Under the pieces are notes generated by a model, which was not told the DNA's origin, did not search any database, and was given only the letters and a program-made list of their open reading frames with translations. The translations under genes were made by a program, and so were the position numbers. Positions 54,284 to 62,382 of a DNA stretch of 64,000 nucleotides are shown in pieces (the stretch's first letter is position 1; each line of letters begins with the position of its first letter). Source of the stretch: Brachybacterium sacelli (GTDB lineage Bacteria > Actinomycetota > Actinomycetes > Actinomycetales > Dermabacteraceae); NCBI RefSeq assembly GCF_017876545.1, contig NZ_JAGIOD010000001.1, forward strand, positions 1,612,001 through 1,676,000, given 5' to 3'.

Positions 54284-56377
54284 TCATCGCGAACCCTCCT
54301 CGGCGAGGACGGCCACGTCCCACGGTCCGAGCTCGATCTCCTCGCCGATCGCCACCGCCTCCTCGGACAGCACCGAACGGCCGGCGACCGGAACCGGGAC
54401 GGTGGCGGCGCGCGAGGACCAGTTGGTGAAGAACCGCAGCAGCCTGCCGTCCGGCCGGCGGGCGCGGGTGCACCGCACGGACTCCGGGAGGTCGGCCCCG
54501 AGCGGCCGGACCTCGGCCTCTGCGAGCACCCAGCGCGCGACGGAGCGACCCAGCGCCGCGTTCGGCAGTGTGCCCACGTAGGTGACGCGTCCCTTCCCGT
54601 AACGGTTCGTCACCACGGCCGGGAACCGTCCGAACTCGTGGTGGTCGTAGACGGCGAGGGCCTCCGCACCCTCCAGCACCAACTCGTCCATCCACCCCTC
54701 GCCGGCCGCGCCCTCGTCGAGCGGCAGCCCGTCGACGGACGTCACCGGGATCGCGGACTCGAGGTTCGAGTACAGGTTGTATCCCGCTCCGACTCCCGGT
54801 CGCAGCGGACCGGGCGCTCGCTCCCAGCGGGCCCGCCCGAGGTCGTCCATGTACCCGGAGCGGATTCCCAGCACCAGATGGCCGCCCTGCTCCGCATAGT
54901 TCAGCAGGCGGTCGAACGACTCGTCGGCGGCGGCATAGAGGCTGGGCGCGACGACCACCGGGTACTTCTCGAGGTCCTCGAGCGAGTGGGTGACCGTCGC
55001 CTGCGCGCGCTCGTCGAAGAAGGCACGGTAGAAGGTGTCGAAGATCCGCTCGTAGGAACATCGGTCGCCCTGCGCCGTGCCGGGCACGGCCAGGCACGGT
55101 TCGAAGCCGAGCAGATAGCGGGAATCGGGGGAGTAGAGGAAGGCGACCTCGGCCTCGGCCTCGAGGTCGGTGAGCTGATCACCGGCACGCTGGAGCTCAT
55201 GGCCGATGCGCCGCACCTCGGTGAGGTTGCGGTTCTCCTCGAGATCGTGGTTGAGCACCCCGTGCGAATAGGTCTCCGACCCGTGATGGGTGCTGTGCCA
55301 GTGCCAGTAGGCGACGGCGTTGGCCCCGCGGGAGATGCAGGTGTAGGCGGCGAGCCGCCACTGGCCGTCGTAGGCGGGGAAGTTGTGCGCGGGCCCGCCG
55401 ACGCTGATCGGGTTCATCTCGGTCACCAGGAAGTTGCGGTGCCCGCTCGCCCGCGCCATGTCCCCGCGCTGGAAGAGCTGGTACGCGCCGTGGATCCCGG
55501 AGGCGTCGTGGTAGGTGGGGGGATGCCCGCCGCGGGGCGGATGCGACAGCGCCTCCTGGGTGTGATGCGGGAAGTTCTCCGCCGGCACGTCGACGACCTC
55601 CCCGACCGCTTTCCTGTTCGAGTGGGGCAGTCCGTGCCCGCCCACGCAGTCGTGGGTGACGAACTGGTCCTCGCGCAGGTACTCGCGCACGATGCCAGCC
55701 TGCCAGGCGAGGAACTCGGTGACGAGATCGGCTTGGTACCGGCGCCATTCCAGGTCGTACCCGGGATTGGAGTTGCCGCCGCCCTGCGCGCGGTCGCCCG
55801 GGGACCACAATTGCGCGTAGTCGGTCAGGCGGTGCGACCAGAAGTTCAGTCCCCACGCCTCGTTGAGGTTCTCGATGCCCCCGAACTTCTCCTCCAGTCG
55901 CCGGACGAACTCTCGCGTCGCCGCCTCGGAGTGGATGGCCCGGCCCCCGGTCTCGTTGTCGACCTGGACTCCGATCACCGCCGGATGATCGGCCCAGCGC
56001 TCCATGATCCGACGGATGATGCGTTCGGCGTAGAACAAGTAGGCCGGCTGCGTGAAGTCCGCGTTCTGACGGTCCCCGTAGGGCCACGGGGTGCCGTCGG
56101 CGCGAGAGTTCATCACCTCGGGATGCTCGAGGGACAGCCACGACGGGATCGCGTATGTCGGTGTGCACAGCACGACCTGGATCCCGGCACGGTGCAGCTC
56201 CTCCAGCGTCGGTCCGAGCAGGTCGACATCGATGCGTCCCGGTGCCGGCTCGCACATCGCCCAGACGGAATCCCCGATCCGGGCATAGTTGATGCCGGCA
56301 TCGCGCATCATGCGGACGTCCTGCTCCAGGCGGTCGTAAGGCATGTACTCGGGGTAGTAGGAAATGCCGTACAGCAT
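54284..56377 (-). CDS. Beta-galactosidase, GH42
   Basis: A 697-residue three-domain enzyme of usual GH42 length. The start is MLYGISYYPEYMPY. The acid/base Glu142 lies in VQVDNETG and the nucleophile Glu320 in LVTEMNPISVG. The trimerisation domain follows from about residue 395 (VAFLYSPDSRYLLG), then a C-terminal beta domain. No signal peptide is seen, so imported galactosides are cut in the cytoplasm. The ATG follows GGGAGAG. It lies between the importer permease and the SDR/dehydratase fusion gene, linking galactose release to oxidative breakdown. Confidence 0.93.
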   Translation of the reverse strand: MLYGISYYPEYMPYDRLEQDVRMMRDAGINYARIGDSVWAMCEPAPGRIDVDLLGPTLEELHRAGIQVVLCTPTYAIPSWLSLEHPEVMNSRADGTPWPYGDRQNADFTQPAYLFYAERIIRRIMERWADHPAVIGVQVDNETGGRAIHSEAATREFVRRLEEKFGGIENLNEAWGLNFWSHRLTDYAQLWSPGDRAQGGGNSNPGYDLEWRRYQADLVTEFLAWQAGIVREYLREDQFVTHDCVGGHGLPHSNRKAVGEVVDVPAENFPHHTQEALSHPPRGGHPPTYHDASGIHGAYQLFQRGDMARASGHRNFLVTEMNPISVGGPAHNFPAYDGQWRLAAYTCISRGANAVAYWHWHSTHHGSETYSHGVLNHDLEENRNLTEVRRIGHELQRAGDQLTDLEAEAEVAFLYSPDSRYLLGFEPCLAVPGTAQGDRCSYERIFDTFYRAFFDERAQATVTHSLEDLEKYPVVVAPSLYAAADESFDRLLNYAEQGGHLVLGIRSGYMDDLGRARWERAPGPLRPGVGAGYNLYSNLESAIPVTSVDGLPLDEGAAGEGWMDELVLEGAEALAVYDHHEFGRFPAVVTNRYGKGRVTYVGTLPNAALGRSVARWVLAEAEVRPLGADLPESVRCTRARRPDGRLLRFFTNWSSRAATVPVPVAGRSVLSEEAVAIGEEIELGPWDVAVLAEEGSR

Positions 56378-56440
56378 GAATCTCTCCCAGGGGTGTGCGT
56401 CGGGTCCGGTCGTGCGGCGTGGATCTGAGACGGGCGCGGG

Positions 56441-57367
56441 TCATCCCCGCACCGCGCCGGCGATGCCTTCCACGAAATGTCGCTGGAGCAGCAGGAACGC
56501 GATGACGATCGGCAGGATGCTCATCGTGGAGGCCGCAGCCATGCCGGTCCAGTCGGTGGAGTTCTCGCCCTGGAACGCGTAGACGCCCACGGCGAGCGTG
56601 CGCTGGTCGGGGCGGGACAGGGTCAGCACGAGCGGGATGAGGAAGCTGTTCCACACCCGCATGATCGTCATGATCACGGCGGTGGCCATGACGGGCTTGG
56701 CGAGGGGGAGCATGATCGACCAGAAGGAGCGCAGGAAGCCCGCGCCGTCGATGCGAGCGGCCTCCAGGAGGTCCTTCGGCATCTGCCGGAAGTAGCCGGC
56801 GAAGAGCAGGATGATCATGATCTGCGCTCCGCCGGATTCGGCCAGGATCAGGCCGGCCAGGGACGTGCTGAGGCCCAGTGCGCTGATCACCTCGAACAGG
56901 GGGATGATCGTGTAGCCCTCCGGCAGGAAGACCACGGCGATGATCGCGCCGATGACGATGCGTTTGCCGGGGAAGCTGTACGTGCCCAGCACGTAGCCGA
57001 TCGTCGATGTCGTGAGCAGGGTGATCGTCACCGTGGCCACGGTGACGATCACCGTGTTCCAGAAGTACCGCCCCATGTTCGCCGTCCACCACGCCCGGGC
57101 GTAGTTCTCGAACTCCGGGGCGCTCGGGAGCAGCGACATGTCCGTGAAGACGGTGATGTTGTCCTTCAACGAGGCCGAGACCATCCACAGCATCGGATAG
57201 AGCCAGGCGAACCCGATGACACCGAGCACCACCGTGAGCAGCGTGTGACGCACGACCCGCCGTCGATTCCGCCGGCGCCGTGGTCGTGCGCGCCGGGGCC
57301 GCACGGCGCGCACCTGGCTCTCGTGGGGAGCCCGCGAGGGCAAGCTGTCCGTTGCGGTCGAGCTCAT
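56441..57367 (-). CDS. Carbohydrate ABC transporter permease (MalG type)
   Basis: A 308-residue membrane protein. The N-terminal 38 residues are strongly basic, then come six helices. The EAA loop is EAARIDGAGFLRSFWSIMLP. I chose the ATG at 57367, overlapping the TGA of the preceding permease (TGATG). It belongs to the galactoside importer 56441-59847. Confidence 0.9.
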   Translation of the reverse strand: MSSTATDSLPSRAPHESQVRAVRPRRARPRRRRNRRRVVRHTLLTVVLGVIGFAWLYPMLWMVSASLKDNITVFTDMSLLPSAPEFENYARAWWTANMGRYFWNTVIVTVATVTITLLTTSTIGYVLGTYSFPGKRIVIGAIIAVVFLPEGYTIIPLFEVISALGLSTSLAGLILAESGGAQIMIILLFAGYFRQMPKDLLEAARIDGAGFLRSFWSIMLPLAKPVMATAVIMTIMRVWNSFLIPLVLTLSRPDQRTLAVGVYAFQGENSTDWTGMAAASTMSILPIVIAFLLLQRHFVEGIAGAVRG

Positions 57368-58320
57368 CACCGCTCCTTCCGTGCGAGCTGGATCCGTCGC
57401 ACGCCCCAGGCCTGGAGTGCCGTGAACAGGAGGATGCCCAGACCGAAGATCACCGCAGCGGCCGAGGCGTAGCCGAGCCGTGGCTCTCCCTCCGCGGCGA
57501 AGGCGAGCCGGTAGATGTACAGCTCCACCAGCTCGGTGGAGAAGCTCGGGCCGCCCTGCGTCATCGCCTGCACCAGGGGGAAGGTCTGGAACGAGCCGAC
57601 CACCGCGATCAGGGTGATGATCACGGCGAAGGGCAGGATCATCGGAACTGTCAGGTGCCGGTGACGACGCCAGAGGCTCGCGCCGTCGACCTCGGCGGCC
57701 TCGTAGAGCTCCTTGGGCACGGTCTGGAGTGCGACCAGCCAGTAGATCATCGAGATCCCCGTCCATTTCCAGACGAAGACGCCCGAGACGGACGCGAGGG
57801 CGAGGGTCGGATCGCCCAGGAAATCTATGGGCTGATCGATCAGCCCGATCGACAGCAGGAAAGAGTTCAGGGGGCCGTCGAAGGGATTGAGGACCATCGT
57901 GAACACGATCCCGACGATGGCGGTGGTGGTGACCACCGGGAGGAAGAAGACGGCCCGGAAGAAGGGCCTGAGCCGATAGGACGCGTCATTGAGCGCGACA
58001 GCGAAGCCGAAGGCGAGCACCAGGGAGGCGGGCACGGTCATCACGACGAAGAGCGCCGTGCGACCGAAGGCCGACCAGAAGTACGGATCGCCCATGACCT
58101 CGCGGAAGTTCCGGAGGCCGACGAACGTGCGGTCGCCCCCGAAGCCGTTCCAGTCCTGGAAGGAGATCACCCACGAGGCGATCGCGGGATAGAACGTGAA
58201 CACCGACGCCAGGAGGATCGTCGGGAGCATGAAGACGTAGCACCACAGGGTGTCGGTGCGCGCGAACCGTCGGCCTCGCGAGGCGTTCCGGTCCGAGAGG
58301 GGCAGCTGCGCGGTGGTCAT
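57367..58320 (-). CDS. Carbohydrate ABC transporter permease (MalF type)
   Basis: A 317-residue membrane protein with six predicted helices. The EAA loop is EAAEVDGASLWRRHRHLTVP. It starts 3 bp after the binding-protein stop and overlaps the next permease. As in the other sugar importers of the window, no ATPase gene accompanies it. Confidence 0.9.
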   Translation of the reverse strand: MTTAQLPLSDRNASRGRRFARTDTLWCYVFMLPTILLASVFTFYPAIASWVISFQDWNGFGGDRTFVGLRNFREVMGDPYFWSAFGRTALFVVMTVPASLVLAFGFAVALNDASYRLRPFFRAVFFLPVVTTTAIVGIVFTMVLNPFDGPLNSFLLSIGLIDQPIDFLGDPTLALASVSGVFVWKWTGISMIYWLVALQTVPKELYEAAEVDGASLWRRHRHLTVPMILPFAVIITLIAVVGSFQTFPLVQAMTQGGPSFSTELVELYIYRLAFAAEGEPRLGYASAAAVIFGLGILLFTALQAWGVRRIQLARKER

Positions 58321-58323
58321 CGC

Positions 58324-59847
58324 TCAGAGCTCCCCGTACATGTCCTGGGTGTAGTTCTCGCCCGGGGTGAAGTTGGGGAAGACCCAGTCCTCGCGGGAGA
58401 CCTCCGCGCCCGCCGCGCGAGCGGCCTCGATGGCGTCGTCGCGCTGCCGGTTCGAGCGATCGCTGAGGTCCTGGAGCGCGCTCCTGACGTCGGTGATCGA
58501 ACCGTCGATGACGCCGCTGACGATCTCTCCCAGGCTCGGGGTCAGAGCCTCCATCTGCTGGTCGGCGAGGGCCACGTCGGGATTCCGCACGACGGAGCTC
58601 GGCATCAGCACCTGTTCCTCGGCGAGTTCGAGGGAACGGCGCCCGGCGGCGGAGACGGATTCCTTCGCGGCCTCCACCGCCTCGGGGTAGGGGGAGGGGC
58701 TGCCGGGGCCGACGATCTGCGTCCATGCCTTCGCCGCCTCGATGCTCCCGTGGTATGCCATGAGGTCGCCGGCGACCTCCGGGGACGTCGTGCCCGAATA
58801 CACGAACATGACGTCGGACATCTTCCCGGGGGCGTAGCCGATCGGCAGGGCCTCGGCGCTGGGCCGCGGGTGCGCCGCGACCCCGAACTCGAACTCCGGT
58901 GACTCGTTCTCCCAGGTGGTGATGACCCACGGCCCCGCCGTGACCATGCCGGCGGAGCTGGTCGCGACGCGCGGCCATGCTTGCGGGGCTGTCAGCGAGG
59001 TCGACCCCGGGAAGATGCTGCCGTCCGCCAGCAGCGACTGCAGCAACTCGAACGCGTCGTACCAGGCATCCGAGGCGTAGTCGAACTCCCCGTTCGCCGG
59101 GTTCGATCCGTAGCCGCCACCCATCTGGGCCAGTCCGTTGATCCAGAAGTCCAGGCGGTTCTCCTGGGCTCCCTCGAGGACGATGCCGTATGCCTGCCCG
59201 TTCCCGGCCGTCGTGATCTTCCGGGCCGCTTCGCGGTAGTCGTCCCACGTCAGCGGTTCGGACTCCGGATCGAAGCCGGCCTCGTCCATGAGTCTCTTGC
59301 TGTACAGGAGGCAGATCTCGTACCGGTTGTCGGCCGTCGCCGGGAACGTATATGTCTTTCCCCCATGCATGTGCAGTCCCTCGAACAGGACGTTCTCGGG
59401 GTACTGGGACTTCCACTCCTCGAAACCCGGCATGACGTCGTCGAGCGGGAGTATCCACTCGGCTTTGATCGCCTGGTTCAGCAAGGGCCCGGGTAGAAGC
59501 TGGACCAGATCGTGCAGCGTCTTGTTGCGCACCGCGAGCGGGACGAGCTCCTCGATCTCGTTCCAGGGCAGGGCGTCGTACTCGGTCGTGATGTGGGAAT
59601 GCTTGTCGCTGTACGTCGCCAGCAGTTCGTTCCAGTAGTTCGCCTTCGTGTCGCCGCTGTCGACCACACGGAAGGTGAGGTCCTCATCGGGGAGGGTGAC
59701 GGCCGGGTCGGGGATCGTGATGAGTCCGGAGTGGTTGCTCTCCTCGGGGGGACTGCAGCCGGCAGCGGCGATTCCGAGGCCGGCTGCGACTCCTCCCGCC
59801 AGCAGCGAGCGTCGGGACGGGCTCTGAAGGAGGTTGTCGGGTCCCAT
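58324..59847 (-). CDS. Galactoside-binding lipoprotein (predicted) of an ABC importer
   Basis: A 507-residue family-1 solute-binding protein. It has SRRSLLAG and the lipobox AAAGC, with Cys31 lipidated. The mature part has LTFRVVDSGDTKANYWNELL. First gene of a six-gene operon that continues through two permeases, GH42, the SDR/dehydratase fusion and GntR. A galactoside substrate is inferred from the downstream beta-galactosidase. Promoter and operator-like sites lie 100-190 bp upstream. Confidence 0.9.
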   Translation of the reverse strand: MGPDNLLQSPSRRSLLAGGVAAGLGIAAAGCSPPEESNHSGLITIPDPAVTLPDEDLTFRVVDSGDTKANYWNELLATYSDKHSHITTEYDALPWNEIEELVPLAVRNKTLHDLVQLLPGPLLNQAIKAEWILPLDDVMPGFEEWKSQYPENVLFEGLHMHGGKTYTFPATADNRYEICLLYSKRLMDEAGFDPESEPLTWDDYREAARKITTAGNGQAYGIVLEGAQENRLDFWINGLAQMGGGYGSNPANGEFDYASDAWYDAFELLQSLLADGSIFPGSTSLTAPQAWPRVATSSAGMVTAGPWVITTWENESPEFEFGVAAHPRPSAEALPIGYAPGKMSDVMFVYSGTTSPEVAGDLMAYHGSIEAAKAWTQIVGPGSPSPYPEAVEAAKESVSAAGRRSLELAEEQVLMPSSVVRNPDVALADQQMEALTPSLGEIVSGVIDGSITDVRSALQDLSDRSNRQRDDAIEAARAAGAEVSREDWVFPNFTPGENYTQDMYGEL

Positions 59848-59947
59848 GGTGACTCCTGTCCATTCGTCGTCGAAAGACTGAGTGGTATGTGGTTGGACCT
59901 CTGGCCACCTGGTTCAGAGGTCAGCTGATGCCAGGGCGGTGCGGAGC

Positions 59948-60035
59948 TGGTACCAAGTCCGAGTCAGCGGTGGTCGGACCGGCGCAACGGGTAATCGATT
60001 TCACACAACGTACCAACGCAGATATGGAGGGTCAA
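59948..60035 (-). promoter_or_regulatory. Promoter with two operator-like palindromes for the galactoside operon
   Basis: On the minus strand, TTGACC (60030-60035) is separated by exactly 17 bp from TACGTT (60007-60012), a plausible promoter. Downstream lie AATCGATT (59993-60000), a LacI-like palindrome with central CG, and TGGTACCA (59948-59955), which fits GntR/FadR-type half-sites. Dual control by a LacI protein and the operon's own GntR is suggested but inferred. Confidence 0.5.
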
Positions 60036-60153
60036 CCCTTCCGATCAGTAGAGCGGGGAGGGCGCGAGTCGTCGAGGAGAGGGTGGCGACGTGCCGGCCA
60101 GGAACTCGTGGCCGAGGTCGACGTGGGAGCCCGATGTCCGTGGCCGATGAGCG
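60036..60153. other. Intergenic stretch without a visible gene
   Basis: The gap 59848-60367 contains the promoter/operators of the galactoside operon and a possible short minus-strand ORF at 60154-60333. The part between them shows only Arg-rich frames typical of non-coding high-GC DNA. Confidence 0.4.
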
Positions 60154-60333
60154 CTACAGCGCCCAGCGGCCGGCGATGTCGAGAAGTCGCGCCAGCGCGT
60201 TCTCCGTCGTGAGCACGTCGCTTGCGCTCGTGCGGCGATGCGTGTATCCGGCCTTGGTCTTCAGGGAGAGGAGCCGGGCGAGTGCAGTGCGCGCCGACCT
60301 GTCCACTTTCGCACGGCTCCTGAGGTGAGGCAC
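60154..60333 (-). CDS. Possible small protein or gene remnant
   Basis: A minus-strand frame of 59 residues (GTG 60333 to TAG 60154) reads protein-like. It contains ALARLLSLKTKAGYTHRR and ends NALARLLDIAGRWAL, with amphipathic-helix character and balanced composition. There is no clear ribosome-binding site, and a stop lies just upstream. It may be the C-terminal remnant of a larger helical protein. No family is recognised. Confidence 0.3.
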   Translation of the reverse strand: MPHLRSRAKVDRSARTALARLLSLKTKAGYTHRRTSASDVLTTENALARLLDIAGRWAL

Positions 60334-60367
60334 GGCCGAATCGCAGGGTGCTGACTACGCTTCAGGG

Positions 60368-61072
60368 GTGAACACGACGCTGTCCGATGAAGCTCTGCGC
60401 GTGATCCGCCGTGCGTGGGCGGGCTGGTTGGGCGTGTCCACGGACGTGTTTGCGAGCGACCAGCTCGTCTTCGTGGACCGGGCGCCCCATCCCGTGGTGG
60501 TCGTCGTGCGTCTCGGAGCCACGACCGTGGTGGCTGCGCCGGAGCAGAGCCTCGCTTCTCTGCGTCAGCTGCCCGCCCACCAGCTTCTCGAAGCGCCGGC
60601 GCTGCAGGCTGCCCTCGACGCGGAGAGGACGCGGCTCATCGGGACGGCGCAGCTCTCGTTCGCGGACTCCGGGACCTTCACCCCGCGCCGGACATCGAGG
60701 ACACGGGAAGCCTCTCTGGCCGACGTCGAGACGGTGGCCTCGGCGTGCTCCGCCGAGGAGCGTGAGGAGAGCGGGCTGTTGGAGATGGAGACCTGGTGGG
60801 TGGTGGATGCACCGGCTGGGCAGCCCATGGCCGCTGCCGGCTACGAGATCTGGGACGAAGCCATCGCGCACGTCGGGCTCGCTGTGGCACCCCGCCACCG
60901 CGCACGAGGCCTCGGCGCAGCGGTGGCCACCGCTGCGGTGCAGGACGCGTTGGGCCACGGCACGATTCCGCAGTGGCGCAGCGCGGGCGAGAACGCCGCG
61001 TCGGCAATCGTCGGGAAGCGCCTGGGATTCGTGCCGCTCGGGACTCAGCTCGCCCTCGTCCTCACGGCGTAG
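60368..61072 (+). CDS. GNAT family N-acetyltransferase
   Basis: 234 residues. The C-terminal GNAT fold shows VGLAVAPRHRARGLGAAVATAA (acetyl-CoA loop R-x-x-G-x-G/A) near residues 170-191, and NAASAIVGKRLGFVPLG at the end. The N-terminal 100 residues are a separate alpha/beta region found in some GNAT proteins. The start is GTG. The acceptor substrate cannot be inferred; the neighbours are unrelated. Confidence 0.8.
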   Translation: MNTTLSDEALRVIRRAWAGWLGVSTDVFASDQLVFVDRAPHPVVVVVRLGATTVVAAPEQSLASLRQLPAHQLLEAPALQAALDAERTRLIGTAQLSFADSGTFTPRRTSRTREASLADVETVASACSAEEREESGLLEMETWWVVDAPAGQPMAAAGYEIWDEAIAHVGLAVAPRHRARGLGAAVATAAVQDALGHGTIPQWRSAGENAASAIVGKRLGFVPLGTQLALVLTA

Positions 61073-61148
61073 CTCCGCGACGGATCCTGCTGCGCACCGG
61101 ACCGCAGAGGAAGAAAGATTCGAGCCAGGCGAGGTAAGAGGGTCGGAC

Positions 61149-62336
61149 TCAGGCCGTGGCGGATGCCGGTGGCGCGACGGTATCCGACGACCCGCCGACG
61201 GTGATCCCGCCGTCCTGGGAAGCCACCGACGCGGTCTTCTCGAAGAAGTGCGGGGCCCTGGCCTCCAGGGTGCCGGCGCGGTAGTACGGATCCTCGGCCG
61301 GGATCGGCAGGTCGATGGTGCGGCGCTCGATCGCCGCCGCATAGATCGCGGTGACCAGTTCGAGGGCTCGTCGGCCGTCCTCGCCGCTGATCAGCGGGTC
61401 GCGTCCGTCCCGAATCGCGGCGATCACGTCGCGCAGCTGGCCGGCATGGCCGGTGTGCTCCAACCGCGGCAGCGACTCGGCGAAGGCGTCGAGTTCCGCC
61501 ACGAAGGCGCTGTCGCCCTCCGAGGTGGGGAAGCCGTTGGGCTGCGCGGTCTCCGCCACCACGGACCACGGCTGGGAGATGCGGGCGCGCTCGGCCTGGA
61601 CCACGATCTCCTGCTGCTGACCGTGATGGACGACCGAACTGGTCAGCTCGGCGAGGCCGCGCTCGTACTGGAGGATCGCGACCGCGAGGTCCTCGACCTC
61701 GGCGTTGTGGTGCTGTGCGTTGGTCATCATCGCGGCGACCGCTTGCGGGCTGCCCAGCAGCCACAGGGCGAGGTCGATGTGGTGGATCGCGTGGTTCAGC
61801 GTGCAGCCGCCACCTTCGGAGGCCCACGTTCCGCGCCACCACAGGTCGTAGTAGGACAGCCCTCGCCACCATTCGGAGGCGATGCGAGCGTGGGAGACGG
61901 GCCCGAGCTCTCCCGAGTCCAGGACCGCCTTGAGCACCATCATCTCGTCCCGGAAGCGGTTCTGCGCGATCACCGAGAGCAGTCTTCCGCTGCGCCGCTG
62001 GGCATCGAGCATGGCGTCGCAGTCCTCGAGCGAGGGTGCCATCGGCTTCTCGACGATGACGTCGACCCCGGCCTCGAGGGCTCGCACGGCGACCTCGCGA
62101 TGAGCCGATGGCGGCGTCGTGATGCTGACCAGATCCAGATCTTCGGCCCCGAGCATCTCCTCGACGTCCGCATAGGAGCGGGCTTCGGTCAGTGCGAACG
62201 CCTCGCGTTTCGCGTCAGCTCGTTCGAGCGTGAGGTCGCTCAGGGCCACGATGCGCACCTCGTCGGAGGCATCCAGGTAGGCGCGGAGGTGAGTATCGGA
62301 GATGTTGCCGGTGCCGATGATGCCGACGTTCAACAT
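61149..62336 (-). CDS. Gfo/Idh/MocA family oxidoreductase
   Basis: A 395-residue sugar-type dehydrogenase. The N-terminal Rossmann motif GIIGTGNIS is at 5-13, and the conserved EKPMAPS near residue 95 contains the catalytic-region lysine. NHAIHHIDLALWLLG holds the C-terminal His pair. I chose the ATG at 62336 with AAAGG upstream; the longer frame is low-complexity Arg/Ser. It lies 46 bp after the sugar-binding protein gene on the same strand, suggesting NAD(P)-dependent oxidation or reduction of an imported sugar, inositol or derivative. Confidence 0.88.
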   Translation of the reverse strand: MLNVGIIGTGNISDTHLRAYLDASDEVRIVALSDLTLERADAKREAFALTEARSYADVEEMLGAEDLDLVSITTPPSAHREVAVRALEAGVDVIVEKPMAPSLEDCDAMLDAQRRSGRLLSVIAQNRFRDEMMVLKAVLDSGELGPVSHARIASEWWRGLSYYDLWWRGTWASEGGGCTLNHAIHHIDLALWLLGSPQAVAAMMTNAQHHNAEVEDLAVAILQYERGLAELTSSVVHHGQQQEIVVQAERARISQPWSVVAETAQPNGFPTSEGDSAFVAELDAFAESLPRLEHTGHAGQLRDVIAAIRDGRDPLISGEDGRRALELVTAIYAAAIERRTIDLPIPAEDPYYRAGTLEARAPHFFEKTASVASQDGGITVGGSSDTVAPPASATA

Positions 62337-62382
62337 GAGGAAGGCCTTTCGTGGGTGCGGTGCGTGCGTGGGATCCGGTCGC

